This document shows positions 18,194 to 27,342 of a DNA stretch of 64,000 nucleotides, in pieces. The translations under genes were made by a program, and so were the position numbers. The notes beneath the pieces are model-generated. The model searched no databases, was not told where the DNA came from, and was given only the letters and a program-made list of their open reading frames with translations. The stretch covers positions 26,190 to 90,189 of the forward strand of contig CAYTFZ010000002.1 of assembly GCA_964437215.1 (NCBI GenBank). Direction: 5' to 3'. The DNA is from JAAYAN01 sp964437215. GTDB taxonomy: Bacteria > Bacteroidota > Ignavibacteria > Ignavibacteriales > Melioribacteraceae. The stretch's first letter is position 1, and every line of letters begins with the position of its first letter.

Positions 18194-18385
18194 ATGCCAA
18201 AGATGAAAAGTAACAGCGGAGCCGGTAAAAGATTCAGAATAACCGGTTCAGGAAAAATTAAAAGAAACAAAGCGTATAAATCGCACATTTTAACGAAAAA
18301 ATCGCGCAAAACAAAAAGAAATCTCAGAAAATCAACACTCGTATCTGTTGCTGATATTAAGAGAGTACAAACAATGTTATTATAA
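18194..18385 (+). CDS. rpmI: 50S ribosomal protein L35
   Basis: 63-aa basic protein beginning PKMKSNSGAGKRFRITGSGK, the L35 signature. Lies between infC and rplT in the classical IF3-L35-L20 operon, 17 bases after infC, with an AAGGTGA ribosome binding site. Confidence 0.97.
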   Translation: MPKMKSNSGAGKRFRITGSGKIKRNKAYKSHILTKKSRKTKRNLRKSTLVSVADIKRVQTMLL

Positions 18386-18400
18386 GAAGGGGATGATAAA

Positions 18401-18748
18401 ATGCCAAGATCAAAAAATAAAGTTGCTTCGCGTACGAGACGTAAGAAAATACTGAATATGGCGAAAGGCTATTGGGGAGCCAGAAAAAATGTTTACACAA
18501 TAGCAAAAAATCACGTAGAAAAAGGATTATTACACGCCTACCGCGACAGAAAGACAAAGAAAAGATTATTCAGAAAGTTGTGGATTGTAAGAATAAATGC
18601 TGCTGCAAGAATAAATGGAACAACATATTCAAAGCTTATTCATGCTTTGGACGTGAAAGGAATTGATATGAACAGAAAAGTACTTGCAAGTCTTGCTGTT
18701 GAAAATCCAAAAGCTTTTACTGACGTTGTAAAATTTGTATTAAATTAA
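18401..18748 (+). CDS. rplT: 50S ribosomal protein L20
   Basis: 115-aa ribosomal protein beginning PRSKNKVASRTRRKKILNMAKGYWGARKN, a hallmark of L20. It binds 23S rRNA early in assembly and in other bacteria represses this operon. AGAAGGGG precedes the ATG. A terminator follows, so pheST may have a separate promoter or depend on read-through. Confidence 0.97.
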   Translation: MPRSKNKVASRTRRKKILNMAKGYWGARKNVYTIAKNHVEKGLLHAYRDRKTKKRLFRKLWIVRINAAARINGTTYSKLIHALDVKGIDMNRKVLASLAVENPKAFTDVVKFVLN

Positions 18749-18755
18749 TAATAAT

Positions 18756-18790
18756 CCCTCTCCGTTAAAAACGCGGGAGGGTTTTCTTTA
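18756..18790 (+). terminator. intrinsic terminator after rplT
   Basis: CCCTC (18756-18760) pairs with GAGGG (18777-18781), extended by CCG/CGG inside, with an A-rich loop, followed by TTTTCTTT. It lies 8 bases after the rplT stop. Confidence 0.75.
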
Positions 18791-18801
18791 AATTTTAAAA
18801 A

Positions 18802-19797
18802 GTGAATATGCTGGATAAAATTAATCTGATCACTAAGGAATTCTTTAACGAATTAGAAAAAACAGAAAATCTGAAATCGTTGGAAGAATTACGAATTAAG
18901 TATTTGGGCAGAAAAGGCGGATTTGCTGATCTTTTCGAAGAATTCAAACTTTTACCCGGAACCGAAAAACCTGCTGTTGGAAAACAGCTGAACGAATCAA
19001 AAGTAAAATGCCAGAACAGTTTTGATGCATTAAAAATCCGATTGGAAGAGCTGACAAATAATAATAGTCAGTTTTTAGATTTGAGTCTTCCGGGAAGAGA
19101 AATATCTATCGGTACAAAACACATTTTGATGCAGACATTAAACGAGATTAAGGATATTTTTAAAAGTCTGGGCTTTTCTGTACACGAAGGTCCGGAATTG
19201 GAATCGGATTACAACAATTTTGAAGCTCTGAATTTTCCGGATAATCATCCTGCCAGAGATATGCAGGATACCTTTTTCGTAAATGAAAAGTTTCTTTTAA
19301 GAACGCATACTTCGCCTGTTCAGGTGAGGTTGATGAAAACAACAAAACCTCCTTTGCGTGCAATTATGCCTGGTAAAGTATACCGCAATGAAGCAATTAG
19401 CGCTAAAAGCTATTGCCTTTTTCATCAGGTAGAAGGTCTTTATGTTGACAAAGATGTAACATTTGCAGAACTTAAGGGAACGATTGTAGGATTTGCAAAA
19501 CAGTTTTTCGGAAACGATATTAAATACAGATTCCGTCCAAGTTTTTTCCCTTTTACGGAACCCAGCGCCGAAGTTGACATTTGGTGGCAGCCAACAGGCA
19601 AAGAAGGCCGATGGCTTGAAATTATGGGTTGCGGCATGGTTGATCCTAATGTTCTTGTAAATGTAGGGATTGATCCCGAAAAATATACAGGATATGCTTT
19701 CGGAATGGGAGTTGAACGAATTGCTATGAGAAAATACGGCATTGACGATATCAGGCTGTTTTTTGATAATGATAAAAGATTTCTGCAGCAATTTTAA
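18802..19797 (+). CDS. pheS: phenylalanyl-tRNA synthetase alpha subunit
   Basis: Catalytic subunit of the alpha2-beta2 PheRS. N-terminal coiled coil (about 1-90) then the class II core with motif 2 (around TSPVQVRLM and GKVYRNEAISA) and motif 3 (GYAFGMGVERIAMRKYGI). 331 aa. Two starts are possible, GTG 18802 or ATG 18808; neither has a clear ribosome binding site. pheT follows after 14 bases. Confidence 0.96.
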   Translation: MNMLDKINLITKEFFNELEKTENLKSLEELRIKYLGRKGGFADLFEEFKLLPGTEKPAVGKQLNESKVKCQNSFDALKIRLEELTNNNSQFLDLSLPGREISIGTKHILMQTLNEIKDIFKSLGFSVHEGPELESDYNNFEALNFPDNHPARDMQDTFFVNEKFLLRTHTSPVQVRLMKTTKPPLRAIMPGKVYRNEAISAKSYCLFHQVEGLYVDKDVTFAELKGTIVGFAKQFFGNDIKYRFRPSFFPFTEPSAEVDIWWQPTGKEGRWLEIMGCGMVDPNVLVNVGIDPEKYTGYAFGMGVERIAMRKYGIDDIRLFFDNDKRFLQQF

Positions 19798-19811
19798 CCG
19801 GAGAATAAAAA

Positions 19812-22214
19812 TTGAAAATATCGCTTAATTGGCTTAAAAATTATATAAATCTCGATGATGTTTCAGTTGATGAAGTTGTTCATAAATTAACTGTATCGGG
19901 GCTGGAAGTTGAAGAAGTTACCGATTATAATAAAATCTATGATAACTTTGTTGTTGGTTTTGTTAAAGAAAGAAAAAAGCATCCGAATGCCGATAAACTT
20001 TCGTTATGCGTTGTAAATGACGGGAATAATGATTTGTCTGTAGTTTGCGGAGCCCCAAATGTTGAAGCCGGACAAAAAATAGTTTTTGCCAAGATTGATG
20101 CTGTCGTTCCTAATGGCGGTTTTAAAATAACAAAAGCTAAAATTCGGGGCGAAGTTTCTAATGGAATGATATGTTCCGAAAGAGAATTGGGTATCAGCGA
20201 TAATCACGATGGGATAATGGTACTGGATTCAAATGCTGAATCCGGAACTCCGATTGCTAAATATCTCGGTTTGGATGATGTTGTTATCGAAATATCTATA
20301 ACTCCTAACAGATCGGATGCATTAAGCCATATTGGGGCAGCTCGCGATCTTGCTTCTATTTTAGGAAAAGACTTAAAAATACCCGAAGTAAAACTTCAGG
20401 AAAGTAATGAAAATGCAAATGAATTAGCCGCTATAGAAATTAAAAATCCGGATGGTTGTGCAAGATATATCGGAAAAGTTATTACTGATGTTAAAGTGGG
20501 AGAATCACCGGAGTGGCTTAAAAAATACCTTAAGGCAATTGGCTCAAGATCTATTAACAATATTGTTGATGTAACTAACTTCATATTATACGAATTAGGT
20601 CAGCCGCTGCATGCATTCGATTTAGATAAACTTGCCGGAAGGAAAATTATTGTAAAAAATGCTTCGGAAGGTGAAAAATTTGTGTCTCTTGATTCAAAAG
20701 AAAGGGTTCTTAAAAACTCAGACCTGATGATTTGCGATGCGGAAAAAAGCGTTGCAATTGCTGGAATTATGGGTGGTGAAAATTCGGAAGTTACAGCCGA
20801 TACCAAAAATATTCTTATTGAAAGCGCATTTTTTAATCCGAAATATATTCGTAAAACCGCAAAAAGACTTGGAATGTCTACAGATGCCTCATACAGATTC
20901 GAACGCGGATGTGATCAGGAAATAACAAAATTAGCAGCCGAAAGAGCTGCCCAACTGATCAGCGAAATGAGCGGCGGAAAAATTGCAAAAGGAATTATTG
21001 ATATTAATCCAGTTCCGTTTATTCCTAAAAAAGTTAATTTGCGTTTCAGCAGAATTAAAAGAATTTTGGGTTACGAAGTTGGTTATACAACTGTTATTTC
21101 AATTTTAAACAAGCTTGGTTTTACTTTAAGCGGAGAATCTGATAAAGAGAATATATTTGTTTTTATACCGTCTTTCAGGCACGATATTGAACGTGAAATT
21201 GACGTTGTTGAAGAAATTGCAAGAATATACGGTTACGACCTGATTCCGGAAGTAGAAAGAATTGCAGTTACTCTGGAGGCAAAAACCGATCAGCTTATGC
21301 CTAATGAGGAAGTAAGAAATCTTCTTGTTTCGATGGGATTTAATGAAATTCTTACAAACTCTTTATTAAGCGAGGAAATTGCCTCTGAATTTGGTAATCC
21401 GATTGAAGTGCTAAGTCCTCAAAGCAGCGAAATGTCTCACTTAAGGTCATCATTAGTTCCTGGTGCGCTTATGACGGTTGCGCGGAATGAAAAAGTAAAA
21501 GAAAACAGTTTGAAACTTTTTGAGATCGGTCATACGTTTAATAAACTAAATGAATCGATAAATGACTTCAACGATTTCAGTGAAGAAAGCCGTTTACTTT
21601 TAATTATTGCCGGTTATTCACAAGATAATTGTTGGTATCAAAAAGAACGTAAATTTGATTTTTATGATTTGAAAGGATGTGTGGACAGTTTCCTTAAGAA
21701 GTTTTCTCTTGACAAAGAGATTTATGATTCATATAATTCTTTCGATAATAAATTACTTGAATTTGGTTATCAGAAGTTAATAAAAAATAAGCCGTTAGGT
21801 TTCGGCGGAAAAATTAAACCTGCAGTTCTTAAAAAATATGATATAAGTTCGGATGTATATATTTTCGATTTTAGTCTGGATGCTCTTTATTCATCAGTCC
21901 GAAAAGAAAAAAAATATTCCGAATTGTTGAAATATCCTAAAATAATTAAGGATTTTGCCGTAGTTATTGATAATAACATTGAAACAAAAGATGTTATTAA
22001 AACAATATTAAGCATAAATTCTAAAATATTAAAAGAAGTTAAAGTTTTTGATGTTTTTGTAAGTGAAAATTTAGGTATAAACAAGAAAAGCGTGGCTTTT
22101 CAGCTTGATTTTTACGACGAAACAAGAACTTTAACTGATGAAGAAGCTGAAAGTGATTTTTGGAAATCTATTGAAATAGTAAAAAGTAAATTTAATGCAG
22201 TTTTAAGAGGTTAA
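19812..22214 (+). CDS. pheT: phenylalanyl-tRNA synthetase beta subunit
   Basis: Beta subunit of PheRS, 800 aa: N-terminal KISLNWLKNYI, EMAP-type tRNA-binding domain (about 40-150), B3/B4 editing domain, B5 domain, class II-like core and C-terminal ferredoxin-fold anticodon-binding domain. The start is TTG behind CGGAGA. Full length, no anomaly. Confidence 0.96.
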   Translation: MKISLNWLKNYINLDDVSVDEVVHKLTVSGLEVEEVTDYNKIYDNFVVGFVKERKKHPNADKLSLCVVNDGNNDLSVVCGAPNVEAGQKIVFAKIDAVVPNGGFKITKAKIRGEVSNGMICSERELGISDNHDGIMVLDSNAESGTPIAKYLGLDDVVIEISITPNRSDALSHIGAARDLASILGKDLKIPEVKLQESNENANELAAIEIKNPDGCARYIGKVITDVKVGESPEWLKKYLKAIGSRSINNIVDVTNFILYELGQPLHAFDLDKLAGRKIIVKNASEGEKFVSLDSKERVLKNSDLMICDAEKSVAIAGIMGGENSEVTADTKNILIESAFFNPKYIRKTAKRLGMSTDASYRFERGCDQEITKLAAERAAQLISEMSGGKIAKGIIDINPVPFIPKKVNLRFSRIKRILGYEVGYTTVISILNKLGFTLSGESDKENIFVFIPSFRHDIEREIDVVEEIARIYGYDLIPEVERIAVTLEAKTDQLMPNEEVRNLLVSMGFNEILTNSLLSEEIASEFGNPIEVLSPQSSEMSHLRSSLVPGALMTVARNEKVKENSLKLFEIGHTFNKLNESINDFNDFSEESRLLLIIAGYSQDNCWYQKERKFDFYDLKGCVDSFLKKFSLDKEIYDSYNSFDNKLLEFGYQKLIKNKPLGFGGKIKPAVLKKYDISSDVYIFDFSLDALYSSVRKEKKYSELLKYPKIIKDFAVVIDNNIETKDVIKTILSINSKILKEVKVFDVFVSENLGINKKSVAFQLDFYDETRTLTDEEAESDFWKSIEIVKSKFNAVLRG

Positions 22215-22217
22215 AGC

Positions 22218-22532
22218 GTGGCATCGAATAATAACAAATACGATTTTTTTATAGAAGAACTTAACATTTTAGAAAAGAAAGTTCTTTCGTATGTTGCCTT
22301 AAATGAAGAGCTCGCATTTGAAAAGAAAGCTTTAACTAAAAAAATTAAACAGCTTGCCGAAGAAAATGAAGTTCTTAAAATGAAAATAAGCGAGCTGGAA
22401 TCCAAAACAGGAAAATCAACTTTCGATTCTTCAAATTCTTACGAAAAACCAACAAATTTGGAGGAAAGAGAGAAATTAAAAAAACAAATAGATTTGTATA
22501 TTACGAAAATAGATAATTTAATCAGCTCTTAA
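22218..22532 (+). CDS. coiled-coil protein, ZapB-like position
   Basis: 104-aa charged protein that is nearly all alpha-helical coiled coil (heptads from about residue 15 to 65: LNILEKKVLSYV, LAEENEVLKMKISELE). It has no signal peptide. It starts with GTG 3 bases after pheT and is followed 33 bases later by zapA. Such small coiled-coil genes before zapA suggest a ZapB-like partner of the Z-ring, but this is contextual inference; no diagnostic motif exists. Confidence 0.6.
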   Translation: MASNNNKYDFFIEELNILEKKVLSYVALNEELAFEKKALTKKIKQLAEENEVLKMKISELESKTGKSTFDSSNSYEKPTNLEEREKLKKQIDLYITKIDNLISS

Positions 22533-22565
22533 ACATACTGATTGTATGATGGGAAGATTATTCAG

Positions 22566-22865
22566 ATGACAGAAAAAAAGAAGCTTAAAATCAGCATTTT
22601 TAATAAAGAATATTCGCTGTTGGTAGATAACGAAGAGTTAGCAACAGAGCTTGCTGCTTATGTAAATGAAGTGATGACGGAAACTCAGGACGATTTGCCT
22701 GATCAGCCGAGAGAAACAATTGCAATTATTTCAGCCTTGAACATTGCCTACGATTTGTTTGTTGAAAAAAATCAATTCAAGGAATTCAGCATAACAGCTT
22801 CCGAAAAAATTAAAAAAATTAAGCTGCTTCTTAATGAATCTGAAGAATCCGAAAATCCATCGTAA
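22566..22865 (+). CDS. zapA: cell division protein ZapA
   Basis: 99-aa ZapA, which bundles FtsZ filaments. N-terminal beta part with LKISIFNKEYSLLVDNEE, then helices including the conserved ALNIAYDLF segment. The frame is also open to a TTG at 22542, but ATG 22566 with GGGAAG upstream gives the typical N-terminus. It sits just before the 6S RNA candidate, as zapA does in many bacteria. Confidence 0.88.
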   Translation: MTEKKKLKISIFNKEYSLLVDNEELATELAAYVNEVMTETQDDLPDQPRETIAIISALNIAYDLFVEKNQFKEFSITASEKIKKIKLLLNESEESENPS

Positions 22866-22877
22866 TTTAAATTTAAC

Positions 22878-23068
22878 CCGCGCTGTCAATTCCAATTAGG
22901 GAAGAACTAACATTAAAAAACCTAGGGTTATCGACTCACGACGTGTATTACAGGCCTCAACCCGCAAGGGTCTGCATAAGCAGCAGTGGAAGTAAAAAGC
23001 TTCGGGCGGTTACCCACTTATTCAGGGAGAGGCGTTCTTCTTCTTCTTGATTGAATTGGCAGTAGCGG
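22878..23068 (+). ncRNA. ssrS: 6S RNA candidate
   Basis: A 191-base region between zapA and rny folds as a long closed rod. CCGC (22878-22881) pairs with GCGG (23065-23068); CTGTCAATTC (22883-22892) with GAATTGGCAG (23053-23062) with one G-U; GAAGAAC (22901-22907) with GTTCTTC (23034-23040). Inside are small hairpins (CCC-GCAA-GGG; CTGC-ATAA-GCAG). Length, shape and the zapA neighbourhood fit 6S RNA, which binds sigma-70 RNA polymerase. Higher GC than the flanks supports a structural RNA. Ends are estimates. Confidence 0.8.
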
Positions 23069-23098
23069 ATATTTAATTATTGCTGTTATGGAGGTAAG

Positions 23099-24664
23099 AT
23101 GACAGAACCTATAATATTAATACCGGTAGCAGTAGTATCTCTGATTTTATCGTTTTTGCTCGGATGGGTATTGAATACTAAGTTTGGAACAAAGACAATA
23201 AAAAGTGCCGAAGAAAGGGCAAAAATAATACTTGAAGATGCAGAAAAAGAATCGAAAAATATTAAAAGAGAGAAACTGCTTGAAGTAAAAGATGAATGGC
23301 TTAAAAAGAAACAGGAATTTGATAACGAAGTTAACCAGAAAAGACAAAAGTTACAAAATTACGAAAAACAATTAAGCTCAAAAGAAGAAGGAATTGATAA
23401 GAAATACGAAGTTATTAACCAGAAAGAAAAAGAAATTGCTAACAAAGAAAGAAGTCTGGCTGATAAAAAGGAATACCTGGAAAGAAAACAAGAAGAACTT
23501 GAAAAATTAATTATCGAGCAGAATATAAGGCTTGAAAAGACAGCCGCTTTAACTGCTGAAGAAGCAAAGAAGATGCTTATGGAAAATATGATAAACAAAG
23601 CCAAAGCAGATGCTTCGCAGCAATTAAAGGAAATTAGAGATAACGCTAAAGTAGAAGCAAAAAAAGAATCGCAGAAAATAATTATTCAGGCTATACAAAG
23701 AACTGCTGTTGATCATTCGGTTGAATCGACTGTTTCAGTTGTTCAGATACAGAATGATGAAATGAAAGGCAGGATTATAGGACGTGAAGGAAGAAATATC
23801 CGCGCGTTCGAAGCAGCCACAGGCGTAGATGTTATTGTTGACGATACACCTGAAGCTGTAATTCTTTCGGGTTTCGATCAATTTCGCAGGGAAGTTGCAA
23901 GGATCTCTTTGGAAAGGCTGATATCCGATGGCAGAATTCATCCTGCAAGAATTGAAGAAATTGTTACAAAAGTTGAAGCTGAACTGGATGAGGAAATTCT
24001 TCACGATGGAGAAAATACATTGATTCAGCTTGGAGTTCATGGGATTCCGGCAGATTTGATAAAACATATCGGAAAGATGAAATACAGATCAAGCTACGGT
24101 CAGAATTTGCTTCAGCATAGTGTTGAAGTTGCTTATCTTACCGGAATTATGGCTGGCGAGTTAGGACTTGACGTACAAATGGCAAAAAAAGCCGGACTAT
24201 TACACGATATCGGTAAAACAGTAGATAAAAGTATTGAAGGTCCGCATGCTTTGATTGGTTACGATTTAGCAAAAAAATATAATATACACCCGATAATCGT
24301 GAATGCTATCGGAAGCCATCACGAAGATATTGAAATGGAACATCCCATTTCTGCTTTAGTACAGTCGGCAGACGCAATAAGCGGAGCCAGACCCGGAGCA
24401 AGGAGAGAACCTCTTGAAAGCTATGTTAAAAGATTAGAAAATCTCGAAAATCTTGCCAAATCTTTTGAAGGTGTTGCAAAAACTTATGCAATACAAGCCG
24501 GAAGAGAAATTCGCGTTGTTGTTGAACCGGATAAGGTTGACGATAGTTTTTCTGACAGGCTTGCTGTTGATATAGCACAAAAGATTCAGGAAGAAATGGA
24601 GTATCCAGGTCAGATTAAAGTAACAGTTATCCGTGAAGTGCGAAAAATAGCTTACGCAAAATAG
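23099..24664 (+). CDS. rny: ribonuclease Y
   Basis: Membrane-bound endoribonuclease that starts mRNA decay. 521 aa: N-terminal membrane helix (about 4-22), a long coiled coil (30-200), a KH domain (GRIIGREGRNIRAFEAATG), and an HD domain with GLLHDIGK metal site and SHHEDIEMEHP. GGAGG precedes ATG. Lies immediately downstream of the 6S RNA candidate. Confidence 0.96.
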   Translation: MTEPIILIPVAVVSLILSFLLGWVLNTKFGTKTIKSAEERAKIILEDAEKESKNIKREKLLEVKDEWLKKKQEFDNEVNQKRQKLQNYEKQLSSKEEGIDKKYEVINQKEKEIANKERSLADKKEYLERKQEELEKLIIEQNIRLEKTAALTAEEAKKMLMENMINKAKADASQQLKEIRDNAKVEAKKESQKIIIQAIQRTAVDHSVESTVSVVQIQNDEMKGRIIGREGRNIRAFEAATGVDVIVDDTPEAVILSGFDQFRREVARISLERLISDGRIHPARIEEIVTKVEAELDEEILHDGENTLIQLGVHGIPADLIKHIGKMKYRSSYGQNLLQHSVEVAYLTGIMAGELGLDVQMAKKAGLLHDIGKTVDKSIEGPHALIGYDLAKKYNIHPIIVNAIGSHHEDIEMEHPISALVQSADAISGARPGARREPLESYVKRLENLENLAKSFEGVAKTYAIQAGREIRVVVEPDKVDDSFSDRLAVDIAQKIQEEMEYPGQIKVTVIREVRKIAYAK

Positions 24665-24677
24665 TTTATAAAAAATA

Positions 24678-24700
24678 CCCGGCTTTGTCCGGGTTTTTTT
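24678..24700 (+). terminator. intrinsic terminator after rny
   Basis: CCCGG (24678-24682) pairs with CCGGG (24689-24693) around a 6-base loop and runs into seven T (24694-24700). Confidence 0.9.
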
Positions 24701-24712
24701 AATTTAAATATT

Positions 24713-25324
24713 ATGAAAAAAATAAAAATCGGAATTACAGGCGGCATCGGTTCAGGGAAATCGGAACTATGTAAGTATTACACTGATAAAGGTGAAAAAG
24801 TAGTTTATGCTGATATAATTGCAAAAAACATTTTGTCCGGAAATAAAATTGTTCAGCAAAAGATAGTTGAGCTTTTTGGGAAAGAATCGTTTGAGAACGG
24901 AAAGCCGAATGTGAAATATCTTGCCGAAAAGGTTTTTAAGAATGAAAAAAATGTAAAAAAAATGAACTCTGTGGTTCATCCTGCGGCAATTGATGAAATC
25001 CAAAAACAAATGGATCTGCAGCTTGAAAACTCGAATATTGTTTTTGTTGAATCGGCATTGATTTATGAAGCCGGAATGGAGAAGATGTTCGATTTTATTC
25101 TTGCAATTTCAGCTCCCGAAAATTTAAGAATTGAAAGAGTGACAGAGCGTGATGATGCTGATCCGGAAGAAATTAAACTTCGAATCAACAGTCAGCTATC
25201 TGAGGAATTTAAAATTCAAAATGCTGATTTTGTGATTCACAATAATTCAACCATTGATGAGTTTTACAAAAAAGCGGAATTCTTTCTAAATCTCTTTAAA
25301 ACAATTTGTACTTCTGAAACTTAA
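24713..25324 (+). CDS. coaE: dephospho-CoA kinase
   Basis: Catalyses the last step of coenzyme A synthesis. 203 aa, with the P-loop GGIGSGKS near residues 8-15, the DIIAK segment and the conserved ERV-ERD stretch (LRIERVTERDDADPEE). The length is usual. It starts a short cluster with the proline dehydrogenase and tsaD. Confidence 0.95.
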   Translation: MKKIKIGITGGIGSGKSELCKYYTDKGEKVVYADIIAKNILSGNKIVQQKIVELFGKESFENGKPNVKYLAEKVFKNEKNVKKMNSVVHPAAIDEIQKQMDLQLENSNIVFVESALIYEAGMEKMFDFILAISAPENLRIERVTERDDADPEEIKLRINSQLSEEFKIQNADFVIHNNSTIDEFYKKAEFFLNLFKTICTSET

Positions 25325-25344
25325 TTCATTATTTTAACATCTGG

Positions 25345-26268
25345 ATGAAATTTGTTTATGAGGTTTATGTGAATCCGTTAAACATTTTTATAGTAAAATT
25401 TGTAAAGCTGCTTCCCAAATCTATTACTTTCATTTTTGCACGGAAATATATTGCCGGTTTAACCTTAGCGGATGCTCTGGATGTAACAGCAAAACTTAAT
25501 AAAAAAGGAATATCTGGTACAATAGATGTCCTTGGCGAAGCAGTACAGACAAAAGAAGAAGCAATAGAAGCAAAAAATGACTGCTTAAAAGTTCTTGAAG
25601 AATTAAGTAAAAATAAACTGGATGCAAATCTTTCGATAAAACCGACGCAATTCGGAATTAAAATTGACGAGGAATTCGCATTTGAATTGGTGATGGAAGT
25701 TGTTAAAAAAGCTGCTGAGTTTAATAATTTCATCCGTATTGATATGGAGGATTCTTCGCTTACAGATAAAACAATTCAATTATTCAAAAGAGTAAAAGAA
25801 AAGAATTCAAATGTAGGCATTGTGCTTCAGGCTTATCTTAAAAGAACTTTTAATGATGTTACAGCTTTAAACAAAATTGGTGCAAATTACAGATTATGCA
25901 AAGGAATTTATATAGAACCTGCAGAAATAGCTTACAAAGATAAAAATGAAATACGAAAAAGTTTTTTGAAGTGTTTGGAAGAAGTTATTGATAAAGGTAA
26001 TTATATTGGAATAGCTACCCACGATGAATTTCTTATTAACAGTTCGTATAAAATGATAACAACCAAGAATGTTACAAAAGATAAATTTGAATTTCAGATG
26101 CTTTACGGAGTTACAGAAAATTTGCGGGATATGATTTGCAATGACGGCTATAAAATAAGGGTTTACATACCGTTCGGTAAAAAATGGCATAATTACTCAA
26201 TGCGCCGACTTCAGGAAAACCCGCAGATTGCGTGGTATATTTTTAAAAGTTTATTTACAATAAAATAA
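25345..26268 (+). CDS. proline dehydrogenase
   Basis: FAD-dependent oxidation of proline to pyrroline-5-carboxylate. The 307-aa monofunctional TIM-barrel form. Visible family features: RIDMEDSS, LCKGIYIEP, ATHDEF, FQMLYGV and the C-terminal YIPFGKKWHNYSMRRLQENP, where the two arginines bind substrate. Its stop overlaps the tsaD start by one base (TAATG), so the two are coupled. Confidence 0.93.
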   Translation: MKFVYEVYVNPLNIFIVKFVKLLPKSITFIFARKYIAGLTLADALDVTAKLNKKGISGTIDVLGEAVQTKEEAIEAKNDCLKVLEELSKNKLDANLSIKPTQFGIKIDEEFAFELVMEVVKKAAEFNNFIRIDMEDSSLTDKTIQLFKRVKEKNSNVGIVLQAYLKRTFNDVTALNKIGANYRLCKGIYIEPAEIAYKDKNEIRKSFLKCLEEVIDKGNYIGIATHDEFLINSSYKMITTKNVTKDKFEFQMLYGVTENLRDMICNDGYKIRVYIPFGKKWHNYSMRRLQENPQIAWYIFKSLFTIK

Positions 26269-27278
26269 TGAATATTGTTGGAATCGAATCATCCTGCGAC
26301 GAAACTTCGGTTGCAGTAATTACAGAAAATAAAATAAAATCAAATTTAATTTCGTCTCAGGAATTTCATACTAATTTTGGCGGTGTTGTACCTGAGTTAT
26401 CTTCGCGGGCACATTTACAGACAATTTTGCCTCTTTTCAAAAAAGCGCTTAATAAAGCTGAAATAGAATTAAAAGATATCGATTTAATTTGCGCAACTGC
26501 CGGACCCGGTTTAATAGGGGCTTTGCTTGTAGGATTGAATTTTGCAAAAGGATTATCTCTTTCTTTAAAAGTGCCGTTCGTTCCGGTTAATCATATAGAA
26601 GGGCATTTGTTTTCAGGATTTTTAATGCCCGAAAAGCCTGTATTCCCTTTCTTATCTTTGCTTGTATCCGGCGGGCATACCTTGCTTTTACTTGTAAAAA
26701 GTGATACAGAAATTATAAAAATAGGCGGCACAATAGACGATGCGGCAGGCGAGGCTTTTGATAAGGTTTCCAAAATGCTTGGACTGGGTTATCCGGGGGG
26801 ACAAAAAATTCAGGAATATGCCGAAAGAAATAATGAGGAAATAGTTAAGTTTCCTGTAGCAAGATTAAAAAATGAATTGGACTTTTCTTTCAGCGGATTA
26901 AAAACTTCCGTTTTGCGCTTTATTCAAGAAAATTACAACGGTGAAATTCCCGAAAAAGATAAATGTTTAATAGCAGATTCATTTCAAAAAGCAGCAGTAA
27001 AAGCACTGACTTCCAATTTTATAAAGGCTCTAAATAATTATAAAGTTAAAAGCATTTCTATTGCAGGCGGCGTAGCTGCTAATAAGCACCTGCAAAGTGA
27101 AATGAAAATGATTGCAGATAAAAGCAAAATTAAGCTTGTGGTTCCGGAATTATCTTTTTGCGGAGATAATGCAGCAATGATTGCCTACAGAGGATTTAGA
27201 TTATTTGAGAATAGAATAATTTATCCTCTGGACTACAATGCTTTTCCCAAATTAAAAAATAGTTTTCAACTGCCTTAA
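26268..27278 (+). CDS. tsaD: tRNA N6-adenosine threonylcarbamoyltransferase TsaD
   Basis: Makes t6A37 in tRNAs that read ANN codons. 336 aa with metal ligands H109 and H113 in NHIEGH, the N-terminal GIESSCDET, and the nucleotide-binding VSGGHT and IAGGVAANKHL motifs. Full length. Coupled to the preceding gene by a one-base overlap. Confidence 0.97.
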   Translation: MNIVGIESSCDETSVAVITENKIKSNLISSQEFHTNFGGVVPELSSRAHLQTILPLFKKALNKAEIELKDIDLICATAGPGLIGALLVGLNFAKGLSLSLKVPFVPVNHIEGHLFSGFLMPEKPVFPFLSLLVSGGHTLLLLVKSDTEIIKIGGTIDDAAGEAFDKVSKMLGLGYPGGQKIQEYAERNNEEIVKFPVARLKNELDFSFSGLKTSVLRFIQENYNGEIPEKDKCLIADSFQKAAVKALTSNFIKALNNYKVKSISIAGGVAANKHLQSEMKMIADKSKIKLVVPELSFCGDNAAMIAYRGFRLFENRIIYPLDYNAFPKLKNSFQLP

Positions 27279-27342
27279 AAAGCTTCTGAATGATTAAAAA
27301 AATATTAAATTAGTTATATTAACACCTAAATTTTCCCATTTT

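Noticed and set aside
19297..19791. 164-aa minus-strand frame inside pheS
   Set aside because: Shadow of pheS; no binding site, low-complexity composition, no recognisable motif.
25365..25733. 122-aa minus-strand frame inside the proline dehydrogenase gene
   Set aside because: Shadow of a gene with clear family motifs on the plus strand.
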